Positions 48,409-60,400 of a stretch of 64,000 nucleotides of DNA are shown piece by piece; position 1 is the stretch's first letter, and every line of letters begins with the position of its first letter. Made by a program: the position numbers and the translations under genes. Below the pieces are notes generated by a model that worked only from the letters and a program-made list of their open reading frames with translations, was not told the origin of the DNA and did no database searches. Source of the DNA: Aldrovandia affinis (taxonomy: Eukaryota > Chordata > Actinopteri > Notacanthiformes > Halosauridae); the NCBI GenBank assembly GCA_029706075.1, contig JAINUG010000014.1, positions 4,432,501 to 4,496,500 on the forward strand, given 5' to 3'.

Positions 48409-51400
48409 TCTGATAATAATTGCAGGGCAATTAAGTTAAGGACTGAGAGCTTCCTTGACTTTAATTCAGATAGCCAACTGTCTGGATGGAAAAACAAGCC
48501 ACCTAGCTACCTAGATCTTTGAGGAAACAGAAATTTCCCCATGAAATAATATACAGTATATTTTAATATTTGTCCATTTAAATTTTGTGCAATTTGTAAA
48601 CATGAATATATAACATAATATAGAAATATAGCATTAGCTATATACTATATAGGTTGATGGTACAGCTAGCAGGAGAGCACACATCTGCATTTGAAGTATT
48701 TGTTAGTGTCTGAGAATTAATTGACAGTTTTATTCAAATAAATGATTTAATATCTTGCCAGCTGCATGGAGAAAGTGTTTGATTAAGCTAGCCAGGTAGC
48801 TATTAGCTTGACATGAGGTTTTTTGTAACCAAATTTGAACCCAGATTTTTTCTTTTCTTTCCTTCCAATTTGGAATGTCCAAATGTATTTGCCGACTGGG
48901 CTCATCGATTGAACGTCCTCAGTTCTACAGAAATGAAGTGCAAGCCCATATTTGTGGTTTAGAGGATGCAAAAAAAGTTGACCTCCAACTGAACCAGGTG
49001 CATCAGAGGCAAAATTTCATGAATCCACCCCCCGCACTGCACCAGGGTTCAACGGGAGGAGGCGGCTAAATTCAGGAATGTCAAATGAAGAAGAGGCCTC
49101 AAAAGGCCACTGCAGTGCCATCTTTTGTCTTCCCTTACGGAGATGCGCGCTCGTCTCTGCGAGTGCCACGGTTAAGTGAGACGGGGGGAGCTAATGATAT
49201 TTGTCGTTTGAGCCGGGGCTCTCCCAGTTTGTTTATGCTAGGCCAGTTTCATCCCTGCTCCTTGCAAATAATTATCTGTGCTAATTACCAGCCTGGAGAA
49301 AAATGCGGTAATGCTTTTCTGATGATGGCGGTTTGGCTAGCAGGTGTTGCCGGGGCCTCCTAGGGCTGAAGATTGAAGATTTCCCTGCAGTCCTGAAGGC
49401 GAGGGTGACTGTGTGTGAACGCCCCCGTGTGTAGCGAGGAGCCCCCTTCTGAGGAAACACAATGTGCGGGGGTCACATGCGTTTAGGGAGGGGGGGGGGG
49501 TGGGTGATGGATGAACGGGCCGTATGTTCGGCCGAGGGTGACGATGGGTAAAATTCACTCTTAAACATTGACATTACTCTGGCTAAAATAAAAACTGCAA
49601 CAAAAAAAAAAACCCTGGGCCCCTGTTGCCGGTGGAAGAGGAGGGACAGTGAAGAGGAACCGAAATTAATACTGTGGAGGCAAACTAGCTCTAAGTGAAG
49701 TGACTAACGCATTTAAACATGCCCAGTTGTTTGTTAAGAGTTTCCAGAGTCCAGATCTAGAAGTTTAATAAATAGATTTTGGGTCTCATTTACGTCCTCT
49801 CTACCTCACAATATGATATATATTTTTTCTTTACCATTTGTCCATGTATATTTGCCATTATTTAGTAGATGGCTGCCTGTGACTGCATATGGACAGCTCA
49901 CAAGTTACATTACCACATATGTTTTATGAACTCACACATTAGTCATCGAAAAAAATAACTTTAAACTTTTTTATTTTTCTCTTGTCTGTGGTGGGAAGTT
50001 AGAGTTAAGAGTTGTCAGTAAAAGATAATGTTATCTCACTGCAGGTTTTAGCGAAGTTGGCAGTTCATTTGCAGTAGTCGTACTGCTGAGAGTGGAGACA
50101 GACAGATCAATCAAAAGGAACGTGATGGATTCCTCTGTGCGCAGAAATGAACGCTCCAAAGAGGAAAGAAATCTCTTAGTATTCTCTCTTTGACAAAAGG
50201 GTATGCAAAGAGCCTCGATGGTTGAATGGTTGATTAATTTTCGCCAGAAATGTTGTTGACAGCAGGAAATGTGTTTTTGTGTTGGGCGTGTTTGCTTGGG
50301 AGTTTTTGCGGGGCATGAGTTATTGTGCTCGAGTTTGCACCTAAGACTGCTCTGCATAATGAAAGCAGGTTGTGGAACTCAGGGCAAGAGATAAAGATGC
50401 GCTACCTGTGGCGGCTGGATCAGAGAGAGACAGAGAAAGAGGGGGAGAGAGAGGAAGAGTGATAGAGACAGACAGAGAGAGAGAGGGAGGGAGGGAGGGA
50501 GAGAGAGAGAAAAAAGGAAGAGAGAGAGACTGAGAGAGGAAGAGTGATGCAAAAGAGGAAGAGTGATACAGAGAGAAGGAAGAGAGAGACCAAAAGAGAG
50601 GATGGAGAGAGGGGAAGAGAGAAGAGTGATAGAGACAGAGAGAGAAGGAAGAGTGGTAGAGAGAGGAAGAGAGAGCGAGAGATACAGTTATGTATATATT
50701 ATTATATTAATTTTTTCAGTCATTGGCACATACAGGGGTAGAGTACATAATGGAAACCCCACATGAAAAAGGACACATACTTTGAAATAAGGAAAATCCA
50801 CACATGTGTAATGTCAATACTAATTACTAATATGTTTCTGCTATTAAAGGTTTGAATTTCTAAAGCAACATGAGAGATCTTGAGAGCAACAGATTTTGAG
50901 ATATAACAGAAGAGGCTAAATAGGTGGAGCCCAAATTGCTCCGGACGAATGAGTCACAGAAAGAATACAATTATTTAATGTGTCAAGGGGAACAGTGTCG
51001 AAAATCATGTTGGTATACAACAAACTTCATCAGGAAAGAGGAAGAGTAGTCGCAAATCAAAGGTCACCGAAACCACAAAACAATGGCCTCAAAAATTACC
51101 ACGGAACTGAATCTACTCCTCCGTGACCCAGTCTCAGCAAAAACTGTACGTTGTGAGCTTCACAAATCTGATATTTATGGTATGGCTGCCATTCGGAAAC
51201 CTCTTGTAACTAAGGCCAATGTGCAAAAATGCATAACCTGGTGTAATGAGCACAAAACCTGTACTTGGAAGAAAGAAGAAATTGGAAGAAAGTAATATGG
51301 CCTGAAGAGTGGTCTTTTACTGTTTTTCCTACATCTGTATGGGTTTGTGTATGGAGAAAGCCATTGACCGTGTTTATGGTTTGTGTTTGGAGAAAGCCAT

Positions 51401-54400
51401 CGACCCAGATTGCCTCTTCCCAACTGTTAAACATGGTGGTGGATCTGTTATGCTATAGGCAACCATCTCATGGGAGTTATTGAGTTTGATTAATACTCTG
51501 CATGGTAGAATTATGGCCAAGGAACACAAAGCCATTTTAAGCGACCAGGTGCACCCTATGATGCAAACATTGTTTCTTCAAGATGTATTCATATTCCAAG
51601 ACAATAGCACTGACATACACACTGATAAACGGATTCAAGACTGGTTTCGTGAACACCAGGATGAAGTCAAACATCTTTCATGGCCTCCCCAATCACCAGA
51701 TCTAAGTAGATTTCCACCGCCTTCTTCTCACAAAGAACTGTAGGCTTTCCTCCTGATGGTCCAATGTTCTACTAGAAACAGTTAAAAAGTTGTATAGCAG
51801 CATTCCAAGAAGGACTGAAGCTGAGAGAGAAAAATAGAAGCGAAGCCACAGTGTGTGTTAAAAATAGAGGAATAAAACCGGCCTTACTTGAGCAAAGTAC
51901 TTATTTTCATTCCTCTTGAAATTAGTCACGTGATCGCCCAGTATTAATTCTAGTTTTTTTGGCCGAGGATTGAAGCTGTTCTGACGGCAAAGGGCAGAGC
52001 AATTCCTTATTAGTTAATAAATATGAATATACTGTTTGGTTCTCCATTATTTTGTATACCCCCCTGTATGTACAAAGTGCATATATAGTCAGTGTATTTT
52101 GTGTGGTCGCAGTTTGTCATTGTATTGAATGGGAATTGTCCTTTCAGCTATTTGTCTGAGAAGCGTTTGCTGCTTCGCCGAGGCTTCCTGAAACTTTTGT
52201 AGCGTCAGTAGTTCTTCAGGCTTCAGTGGGGAAGAGCACTCTTAATTTGCTTGTATTCGCAACAAATGGCAGCCAGACTGTCTGCTCCCCATGCCATCGG
52301 AAAGATTTGTGTGTCTATTCCTCTATTACGCTGTCATTTAAATATGCCATCAACAGCCTCACATCGTCTGTCTTTCCAAAACCCCTGAACCCTGGGGTGG
52401 GCCTGCTTTGTATTTGATTATTGTGAAAAAATTGTTTTTGCGTGGTGATGATAATTGCCTGTGTGTGTATGTGTGTGTATGTGTGTGTGTGCGCGAGCTT
52501 GTATGTATGTATGTATGTGTGTGTGTGTGTATGTGTGTATGTGCATGTGTGTGCATGCGTGCGTGTGTGCTAGTGTGTGTGTGCTAGTGTGTGTGTGTTT
52601 GTGCGTGCGTGCGTGTGTGCGTGCATGTGCGTGTGTATGTGTGCGCATGCATGTGCGTGCGTGCGTGTTCTAGTGTGTGTGTGTGTGCGCTTGTCTGCAT
52701 GTATGTATGTATGTGTGCGTGCGTGTGTGTGTGCGCATGCATGTGCGTGCGTGCGTGCTCTAGTATGTGTGTGTGTGCGCTTGTCTGCATGTGTGTGTGT
52801 GTGCGCGTGTCGCATGCATGTGCGTGCGTGCGTGCTCTAGTATGTGTGTGTGTGCGCTTCTCTGCATGTATGTATGTATGTGTGCGTGCATGTGCGTGTG
52901 CGTGTGCATGTGCGCGGATTGTGGACTATACTTTAAAGGAGTTGTCAGCAGTGGGGCTGAGTTACTCTCATGAGGATGTGGTGCGTGACAGTGGCGCGGA
53001 GTGGGCTGATGGAGTAGCGGTGACAGAAGCCATATTGCTCTCTCTGTGTGTGAGGAGGCAGGCTCTGCCTCGATCCTGGCAGGTTAATATTGACACAGTT
53101 TTCTGGGGAAGGAGTCAGGAGTCTGCAGCGTAGCTTTTTCACCGTGGATCCGTCTGCTGGGCCATAAATCACTAACGCTCCACCTGAGAGCTCAGCGAAA
53201 TCCCATGGCAGCAATCTCGCCAACACCACACCACACACTCTCACCACACTCTCACCGCAGTATCACTGACACTCACCAGCACCACACACTCTCACCACAC
53301 TCTCACCGACACCCATACACACTCCCAAACACACTGACCAATAATAATAATAATACATTTTATTTGTGGGCCCCTTTCAGGACACTCAACATTACCTTAC
53401 AGAGAAATAAAAGCATCATACAGTATATGTTTGGCAAACAGTTTGGAATTGACTAAAGTAATCCAAGATGATTTACTGTAAACAAAATCCAAGAATGGGC
53501 AGATACGTGGCTGATGGCATTCAATATTGCTAAATGTAAAGTTATGCATGTGGGAAATAAAAACATAAGACAGGAGTATTTTATGGGAGGAGAAAAGTTA
53601 GTAAGCATTCAATTTGAAAAAGACTTAGGAATTGTAGTTGGTCAAAGTCTATCTGCATCAAAGCATTGTCCTACAGCAGTGAAAAAAGTCAACAGGATGC
53701 TGGGATATATAGCAAAAAGTATAAATCAAAGGATTTTCATATTAATGTTATATAATGCCTTTGTCAGACCTCACTTATAGTACTGTGTGCAGTTCTGGGC
53801 ACCGCACTACAAGAAAGATAAAGAAGCTCTTGAAAAAGTTAAAGAAGGGCAACTAAACTGATACCTGGTATGAAAGGTAAAAGTTGTGAGGATAGACTTA
53901 AGGCACTCAATCTATTTAACCTTAGCAAACTGAGATTTAGGGGGGATTTGATTGAGATTGATTGAGATCTCCTAAAAGGGATTAACAAAGTGAACTACCA
54001 AAGATTTTTAAAGATAAGTTGGATCAACAGAACAAGAGGCCACAGGTGGAAATTAGTTAAAGGCTAATTCCGCACAGATATTAGGAAGTTTTTCTTTACA
54101 CAGAGAGTTGTAAATGCCTGGAACAGCTTGCCAGGTTGGGTGGGAGAGGCAGAAACACTTGGGCTATTCAAGTCTAGGCTAGATGCAGTATTAGATACAT
54201 TTTAGATTATGACATGACAAGCCTAGATGGGCTGAACAGCCCGTTCTCGTCATTAGAACATTATTCTTATGTTCTTAAAAGCCATCAAATAAGTTAAAAG
54301 CACCATACAGAACAGGTTACAGACAACAGCATACAGATAGGACTGACACATGTAAAGGGCAGGGAATCACACAGGAACATTAGGAAGGACAGGCCGGAAA

Positions 54401-57400
54401 CAACAGTATATAGAATACAACGGAACGTTACAATGAATATGAATATGCCAGCTTAAACAGGTGAGTTTTGAGGTGTGATTTGGATGTTGTTAAGATATCC
54501 AATGTCGGGTGTGTGGGGGGAACAAACATTTAAATGGCGACCTGATCTCTGTGGCTAAAACAGCTCTGACTCTCATCCCCTTGAATGATTACCCTCCGTT
54601 ACTCAGAGCCTCACTAAACTTTAATTAAAATAAAATAATATATATTTTTATTATGTTTGTTGTTTTTCCCCCATTTGTTTGTATCCAATGCCCTCTCTTT
54701 TTTCGTGACAATTAGCTGTCATAGTCTGGCCAGTAGCGAGCGCTGCACTGCCTCCTTCGAGCCAGTGCCCTCCTAGGCCGAAGCCTGTCACCGATGCACA
54801 ACCACTCATATATGCAGTGAGTCTTTCCTTTGGCTTTTTACCCTCCCCACTTTTTATCCCTCCCCCAGGGGCAGACAGCCAATTGCTGCCCCCTAGTGGC
54901 ACTCCCGGCCAGAGCTGAAACTTGCACAACCGGTGGAATCGAACCGTGGTCACCGTGGCTAGCGTTGAACGCCCTTACCGCTAGACCACGCGGGAGGCCC
55001 CACCTTGCTAAACTTTTGGGTGTGTGACCGCCCTCTCTACGAACAGTTTTCAGGAGAGCGGTAAAAAGTTTACGTGCTGAAGACTTATTTCTTATTTCTC
55101 TTCCTCGGCTGACAGACTTTACTCCACGTTCTGCACCTGGGTCAGAGGTCAAATCATATTTCAATTAAATTATATTTTTTGGTTAAAAGTGAAATTAAGT
55201 TATAATTTAAAATATGGCATAGATTAATACAACATCTGATCAGTACATAGAGTTTAAAGTGATATATATATATATATATATGTATATGTACAGTATATAC
55301 ATACATTTAAATGGAGCATTATTTAGTAAAAATGCATGTGATGTGATTTGATTTCAGGTCTATATTAATCATGAAACGTAAACCGAATTCACTTGTAAAG
55401 CTTCTTTAAAGGAAGTGCATACTGCATGTTTGTTATTCCTCTGAAAAGACTCTAAGTGATTCATTTAATTATATTTTTTAGCATTACATTTAAAAAAATG
55501 GAATGTACTCTCAAACTGCTTTCTCAAATTAGAAATGTCATTACATTGCTGTTTACCACTTACAATTAAAAAAAGGGGGGGGAGACCCCTCCCTCAGTAA
55601 ACAAAACTATTAATTAATGCAACTTTATACCCATAAATCATTTTGCCTGTCATGAAATTACCATAATCTGTAAATGTCGGATGTTTAAGTGCAACAGCGT
55701 AATTTATGAAACATAAATCAAAAGGCTTGCCTCCACTCTGCCCCGCGTTCTGACATTATGCTTAAACATTTACCCTTAGCTAAAGTACAGCAAAACAGAT
55801 CAACAGAAAGTAGCACAAAAAAACAATTTCATTCTGCATTTTCAGATGTAAATAATAATTTGTGTAGGAACATAATTTAAATAACATTTTTATTTCTGTT
55901 GTATGAAGAGAAAGTTAAATATGGATTTCTCGCCATGGGATAAATGAACATTTCAGCATCTTCTATGACAGTGTAGCTGACTCTTCCTTCAATATCATTT
56001 TATTTTTTAGAGGAGTATAACATATTTTCCTGTATTTGTATCCATTTAACAAATGAATTAGGAATCAGAATTGTATTTATATTGTGTGTCTGTTTTCTTT
56101 GCCGTTGTCACTCTGAGGAATGAAAGGATCAGTGAAATTTGAAATTAGTTAATGTTTTAAAAACATAAAAATATGTTTTTTGTTGTATTACTACATGTAC
56201 AGTATGTTTATGTACATTTTTTAACAGAAATCTAATATATCTATTAATTTATTATTATTAAGTCATGCAAAAGTGATCAAAACCACCAGATTTAAAACGA
56301 AGTACTGCAGGCATTACATATATTCTATATTGTTGTGTATTGTACCAATACCAGGTATTTCAATCAAAGCTCTGATCTGTTTTGTATGAAGAATAATACC
56401 ATGTTTGATATAGTTATACCTCATCCTTCACCTAGAACCTGTCCATCTGTTTGAATGTTCTTAAACATCCTTAACATAATTATAATTATAATAACATAAT
56501 TAAACGCATACGTAGACCCTAAAATATACTAAAACTAAACTAATTTACATATATACATGTATATATAACTAATATATATGTGTGTATATATTAGTAATAT
56601 TATGTATGTATAGATGTTTACATCTCCTTTGTTAAGATCAATATTACTTTCAAATGTGACGGGAACAATGCATTATATGTATATATTTGTCTGCTGGAAA
56701 TAACAAATCATATTTGCGATGGCTCGACAAAGCAGCCATTTATCAGCTGTCTGTCAGTCGGAGGGAGGGGGGAGCGGAGACCTATGTGTACGACCGCGCG
56801 GAGACGCTGATGAAGTGCTGTTTGCTCTGAGACAGCGACGCATACGGGCCGTCGCATCACACCGCATCCCCAACTTGGCTGGAAGACAGGCATACATCAT
56901 CGCGCATGCAAACAGCTTCCCCGGGATTATTTAGTAAATCGCATCTTCAGGCTGTTTGTTACCGACACTGCCCCCTGTGGTGACAAAGACAAAGTTTTTC
57001 CCAGTTTTTCTCCTTTAAAGTTCAAAAGTTGTTTTTTTTCAACTCTCGCCAGATTTGAAGAACGCCAGCCGGATTGTCAATGAGACTTTTCGAGTGTTAT
57101 TCACGGGGAGTTTGTTTTGGAAGATAGTTTAAAATACTCATATGTAGGATCGTTTTTAAAATTAAATACATATTTTGCATTTATTTGCCTCATGAGTCAG
57201 AAAGTGTAATAATTAGTAAAAAAATGTATTTATTAAGTATTCATATATTTGGCAGCTGCCTTTATCTTGAGTGTGCGGGACCCTTGTCAGGTTTGAGTTT
57301 GTTGATGTTATGACTGAGATAGCTGCGGCAGGAAGTGTAGGTGTCTTCCTCTTAAAAACGGAACCGAAAACATCTGTTCTCATCCCTCACACCCCTCACG

Positions 57401-60400
57401 TCCCAAAGAGGAATTCATTTTACCCTTGGGACTCCGCTGTAGTTGCAAATGCGGAGATATTCATAACAAAGCAGGGGTACCTTTTCTTCTCCAGGAGTAT
57501 TGAGGAGGGGAGCTGTGCAGTTCATCAGGAGGTTGTCAGACACACATTTTTAGCAGAGCAGAAAATACCCTTCCTGCTCGAACACACAACCTTTGACCCG
57601 AGGGTTGCGGATTCCAAGTCCCATTTTGGCTACAGTTGCAGCCTTAAAACCAGGAGCAGGAAACTTTCCTCGAATGCCCTGGTCATGTCAGGTTGCAGAA
57701 ACAGGCTTTTGGGGCTTGAGAATATGGAAGCGTTGCAGGTCCACACTGATAACACATAACAAAGGCAAAGCACGAAGCTATCTGACCTCTGAGGAGTCTC
57801 CACTCTTCTCCGTCTGCAAGAGGGCTCTCTCGAAAACAACGCTAAGCTGTGGGGGGAGGCACCAACTGGCTAATTGCCTCACCTGAGGAAACAGGTGCTG
57901 CTGGGCTGTGGCAAAGTTTTTCAGAGCGTGCCGCGGTCGGGTCGGTTCAGAGCGCAGTCTCTGGCATGGCCAGCGGGGGGCGCCGAGCAGCCTGCTCATT
58001 AGCATGGAATATGTTATGAGTTGCGTGCCTCCAGAGCAGATTATAAAGGCAATGAGACGATACATGGCTAATTGGAGAGTTAGCGTAATGGATGTGCTGT
58101 CTGGGTTTGCTCCGACGGGAGGCCAGTCCTGGCAGGCTACCCCACACCTCACCCCCCACCTTCCGTCTCTCAAAACTTTGGACGGAAGAAAGACTGCCCT
58201 TTTTTTTTTTTATTTATTTAATTATTAAAATATCAGAATTTAAATATGGAGAAGAAACATATGAACACTCACATAGGGATAGTAATGGCCAATTGCAATT
58301 TAGCATCTCTTTTTCAATATGGTAGAAAGTATTGTGGGGAAATGTCGCACTTTAACAAGAAACAAAATACTTGTACGGAAAACCATGCTAGCAGGTTCAG
58401 TAGGTGACTAGACCTGGGAGTTTCAGTAAGCGAGAGAATGTAGGGAGTTTCATTAAGTGAGAGAATATGGTCAATTTCAGTAGGTGACAGAATATGGTGA
58501 GTTTCTCTAGGTGAGAGAATGAGAGGAGGTTCAGTAGGTGAGAGAATGTGGGGAGTTTCAGTAGGTGAGAGAAGTGGGGAGTTTCAGTAGGTGAGAGAAT
58601 GTGGGGAGTTTCAGTAGGTAAGAGAATATGGGGAGTTTTCTGTCAGTGGTGTGTTGTAGGTAATTTTCATGCTGTGGCTGAATGTACTTTAAGCAATCAT
58701 TTTAATCTGCACACTTCCATCCATATCTGTAAAGGTCAGTGTGTGGCATGTCATGTAACTGAGGTTTGTAAGAAAGATCGGGCCAGTGACCGTGTTCTGA
58801 ATATGGGTGTAAAGATGTGCTCACTGAACGTCCTCATCAGGTTGTCATGAACGTGCAGCTCAGGTCAGCTGGACTCTCGTCTGTGGCTTTTTTTCAGGCC
58901 TACAGCACCTGCCCGACCCTGATCGGGGACTTGAAATCATTCTGTGATCGCCATGGTTACGAGGGGCTTGTCATCTTGTCCTCTTCCCTGCAAGAACCTT
59001 ACCACCAGTGCCAGCAGGTGGCGGTGTTCTCTGGAAATAAAGACATTCTGAACCAGGTGGGCACCGTTTTCTCTCAAAGTGATTATGTGCTCACTAGGAG
59101 GTGGGGAAAGTGTGAAGATTTCCTCATGACACGCACAAAGTTCAGCGTCTGTAGCTTTTGTGCTTTTTGAAGAAATGAAAAGGCAGTCCATCACATTAGA
59201 TTAGAAATCATTGATGTCCATTAATATTTCACAAAATTGACATTTTCCCACGAATGGCAGCATAAATGACAAACACAATACAACACAATACAATTTATAA
59301 TCCAATATAATACAACACAATGCAACACAGTACAATTTACAATACAATATAATATAACACAATATAATACAATACAGTACAATTTACAATAGAATACAAC
59401 ACAGTACAATTTGCAATACAATATAATACAATGCAATACAACACAGTACAATTTGCAATACAATATACTACAACACAACACAATACAACACAGTATGCGT
59501 CAGACAGTGAGGCCTATATCTATATTAGTGCCCACTATATCTTGCAGTCACTATTTAGTGATGGAAAGTGAAAATGATGTGTGTGTGTTTTGTGGTGTTG
59601 CAGATTTGCTGTGAGCTGGAGGAGGGCAGGAGCTGGAGTCTGGGTCTGGAGCCGCTGTCCTGCCTGATGGAGGCCGTCCAGCTGTACCGCCAGCGCGGCT
59701 CATCCGTCTATGCCGAGCAGATCGTCACGCTGCTGCAGGAGTTCCTGGACCGCCGCCAGCGGCTCTTCCTGCCCAATAGCCGGACTTCGTCCACTGAGGG
59801 TGTGGCGGGCAGCGCTCCCCTGTCCCAGGGCTCCTCCGGGATCACCGACATGTACAGCTCCGACGCTGAGCCGGCCAATGCCGCCGAGAGCGTGCCGGAG
59901 CCCGGCGGGGCCCCCCAGGCCCTCGGAGAGCCTGGGGCGGAGCTGGTGAGCCCCGACAGCGGATTGGTCACGGTCCGCAGCAGCCGCTCCTCCAAGGAGA
60001 GCTCAGTGTTCCTGAGCGATGACAGCCCAGTGGCAGAGACCACCGGCTTCCTCCACAATCCTGCCCTGAGCTTCCCCTCGCTCTGCGCCGCCGCCGCCGC
60101 CGCGGCTACCGCCGGGAGACCCGCCCCCCGCGAGCGCGGCCTCTCTGCCCGGAACAAGAGCGACAACCTCGACCTGTTCGGCTTTGACCCGCTGCGCAGC
60201 GGCTGCACCTCCCCCGCTGCAGGTGGCGCCGACGAGCACACCCGGAGCTCTGGGGAGCACGCCAGCTCCAGCCTGTCAGAATTCGGGGAGCTGAGCCTGG
60301 TAGATTTCTACTCGGAGTCGTCCGGCAGACAGAGCGGCAGCGAGGGCAGCTTTTTGATGGAAGGGGGGTTCCCCTCGCCCCTCCTGGACCCGCTGCTCTG

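Noticed and set aside
52455-53133. Cys/Val-rich ORFs of up to 180 codons
   Set aside because: Direct translations of TG/CATG simple repeats.
57271-57759. 162-codon plus-strand ORF in intron 6
   Set aside because: No family recognised, no repeat structure, and inside an intron between two phase-matched prune2 exons; probably a chance ORF.
58394-58640. CRISPR-like regular repeat
   Set aside because: Units are directly adjacent without unique spacers; this is a eukaryotic minisatellite.
42485-58897. Antisense lncRNA equivalent to human PCA3 in intron 6
   Set aside because: No sequence evidence; PCA3 is not expected in fish, and transcription cannot be judged by eye.
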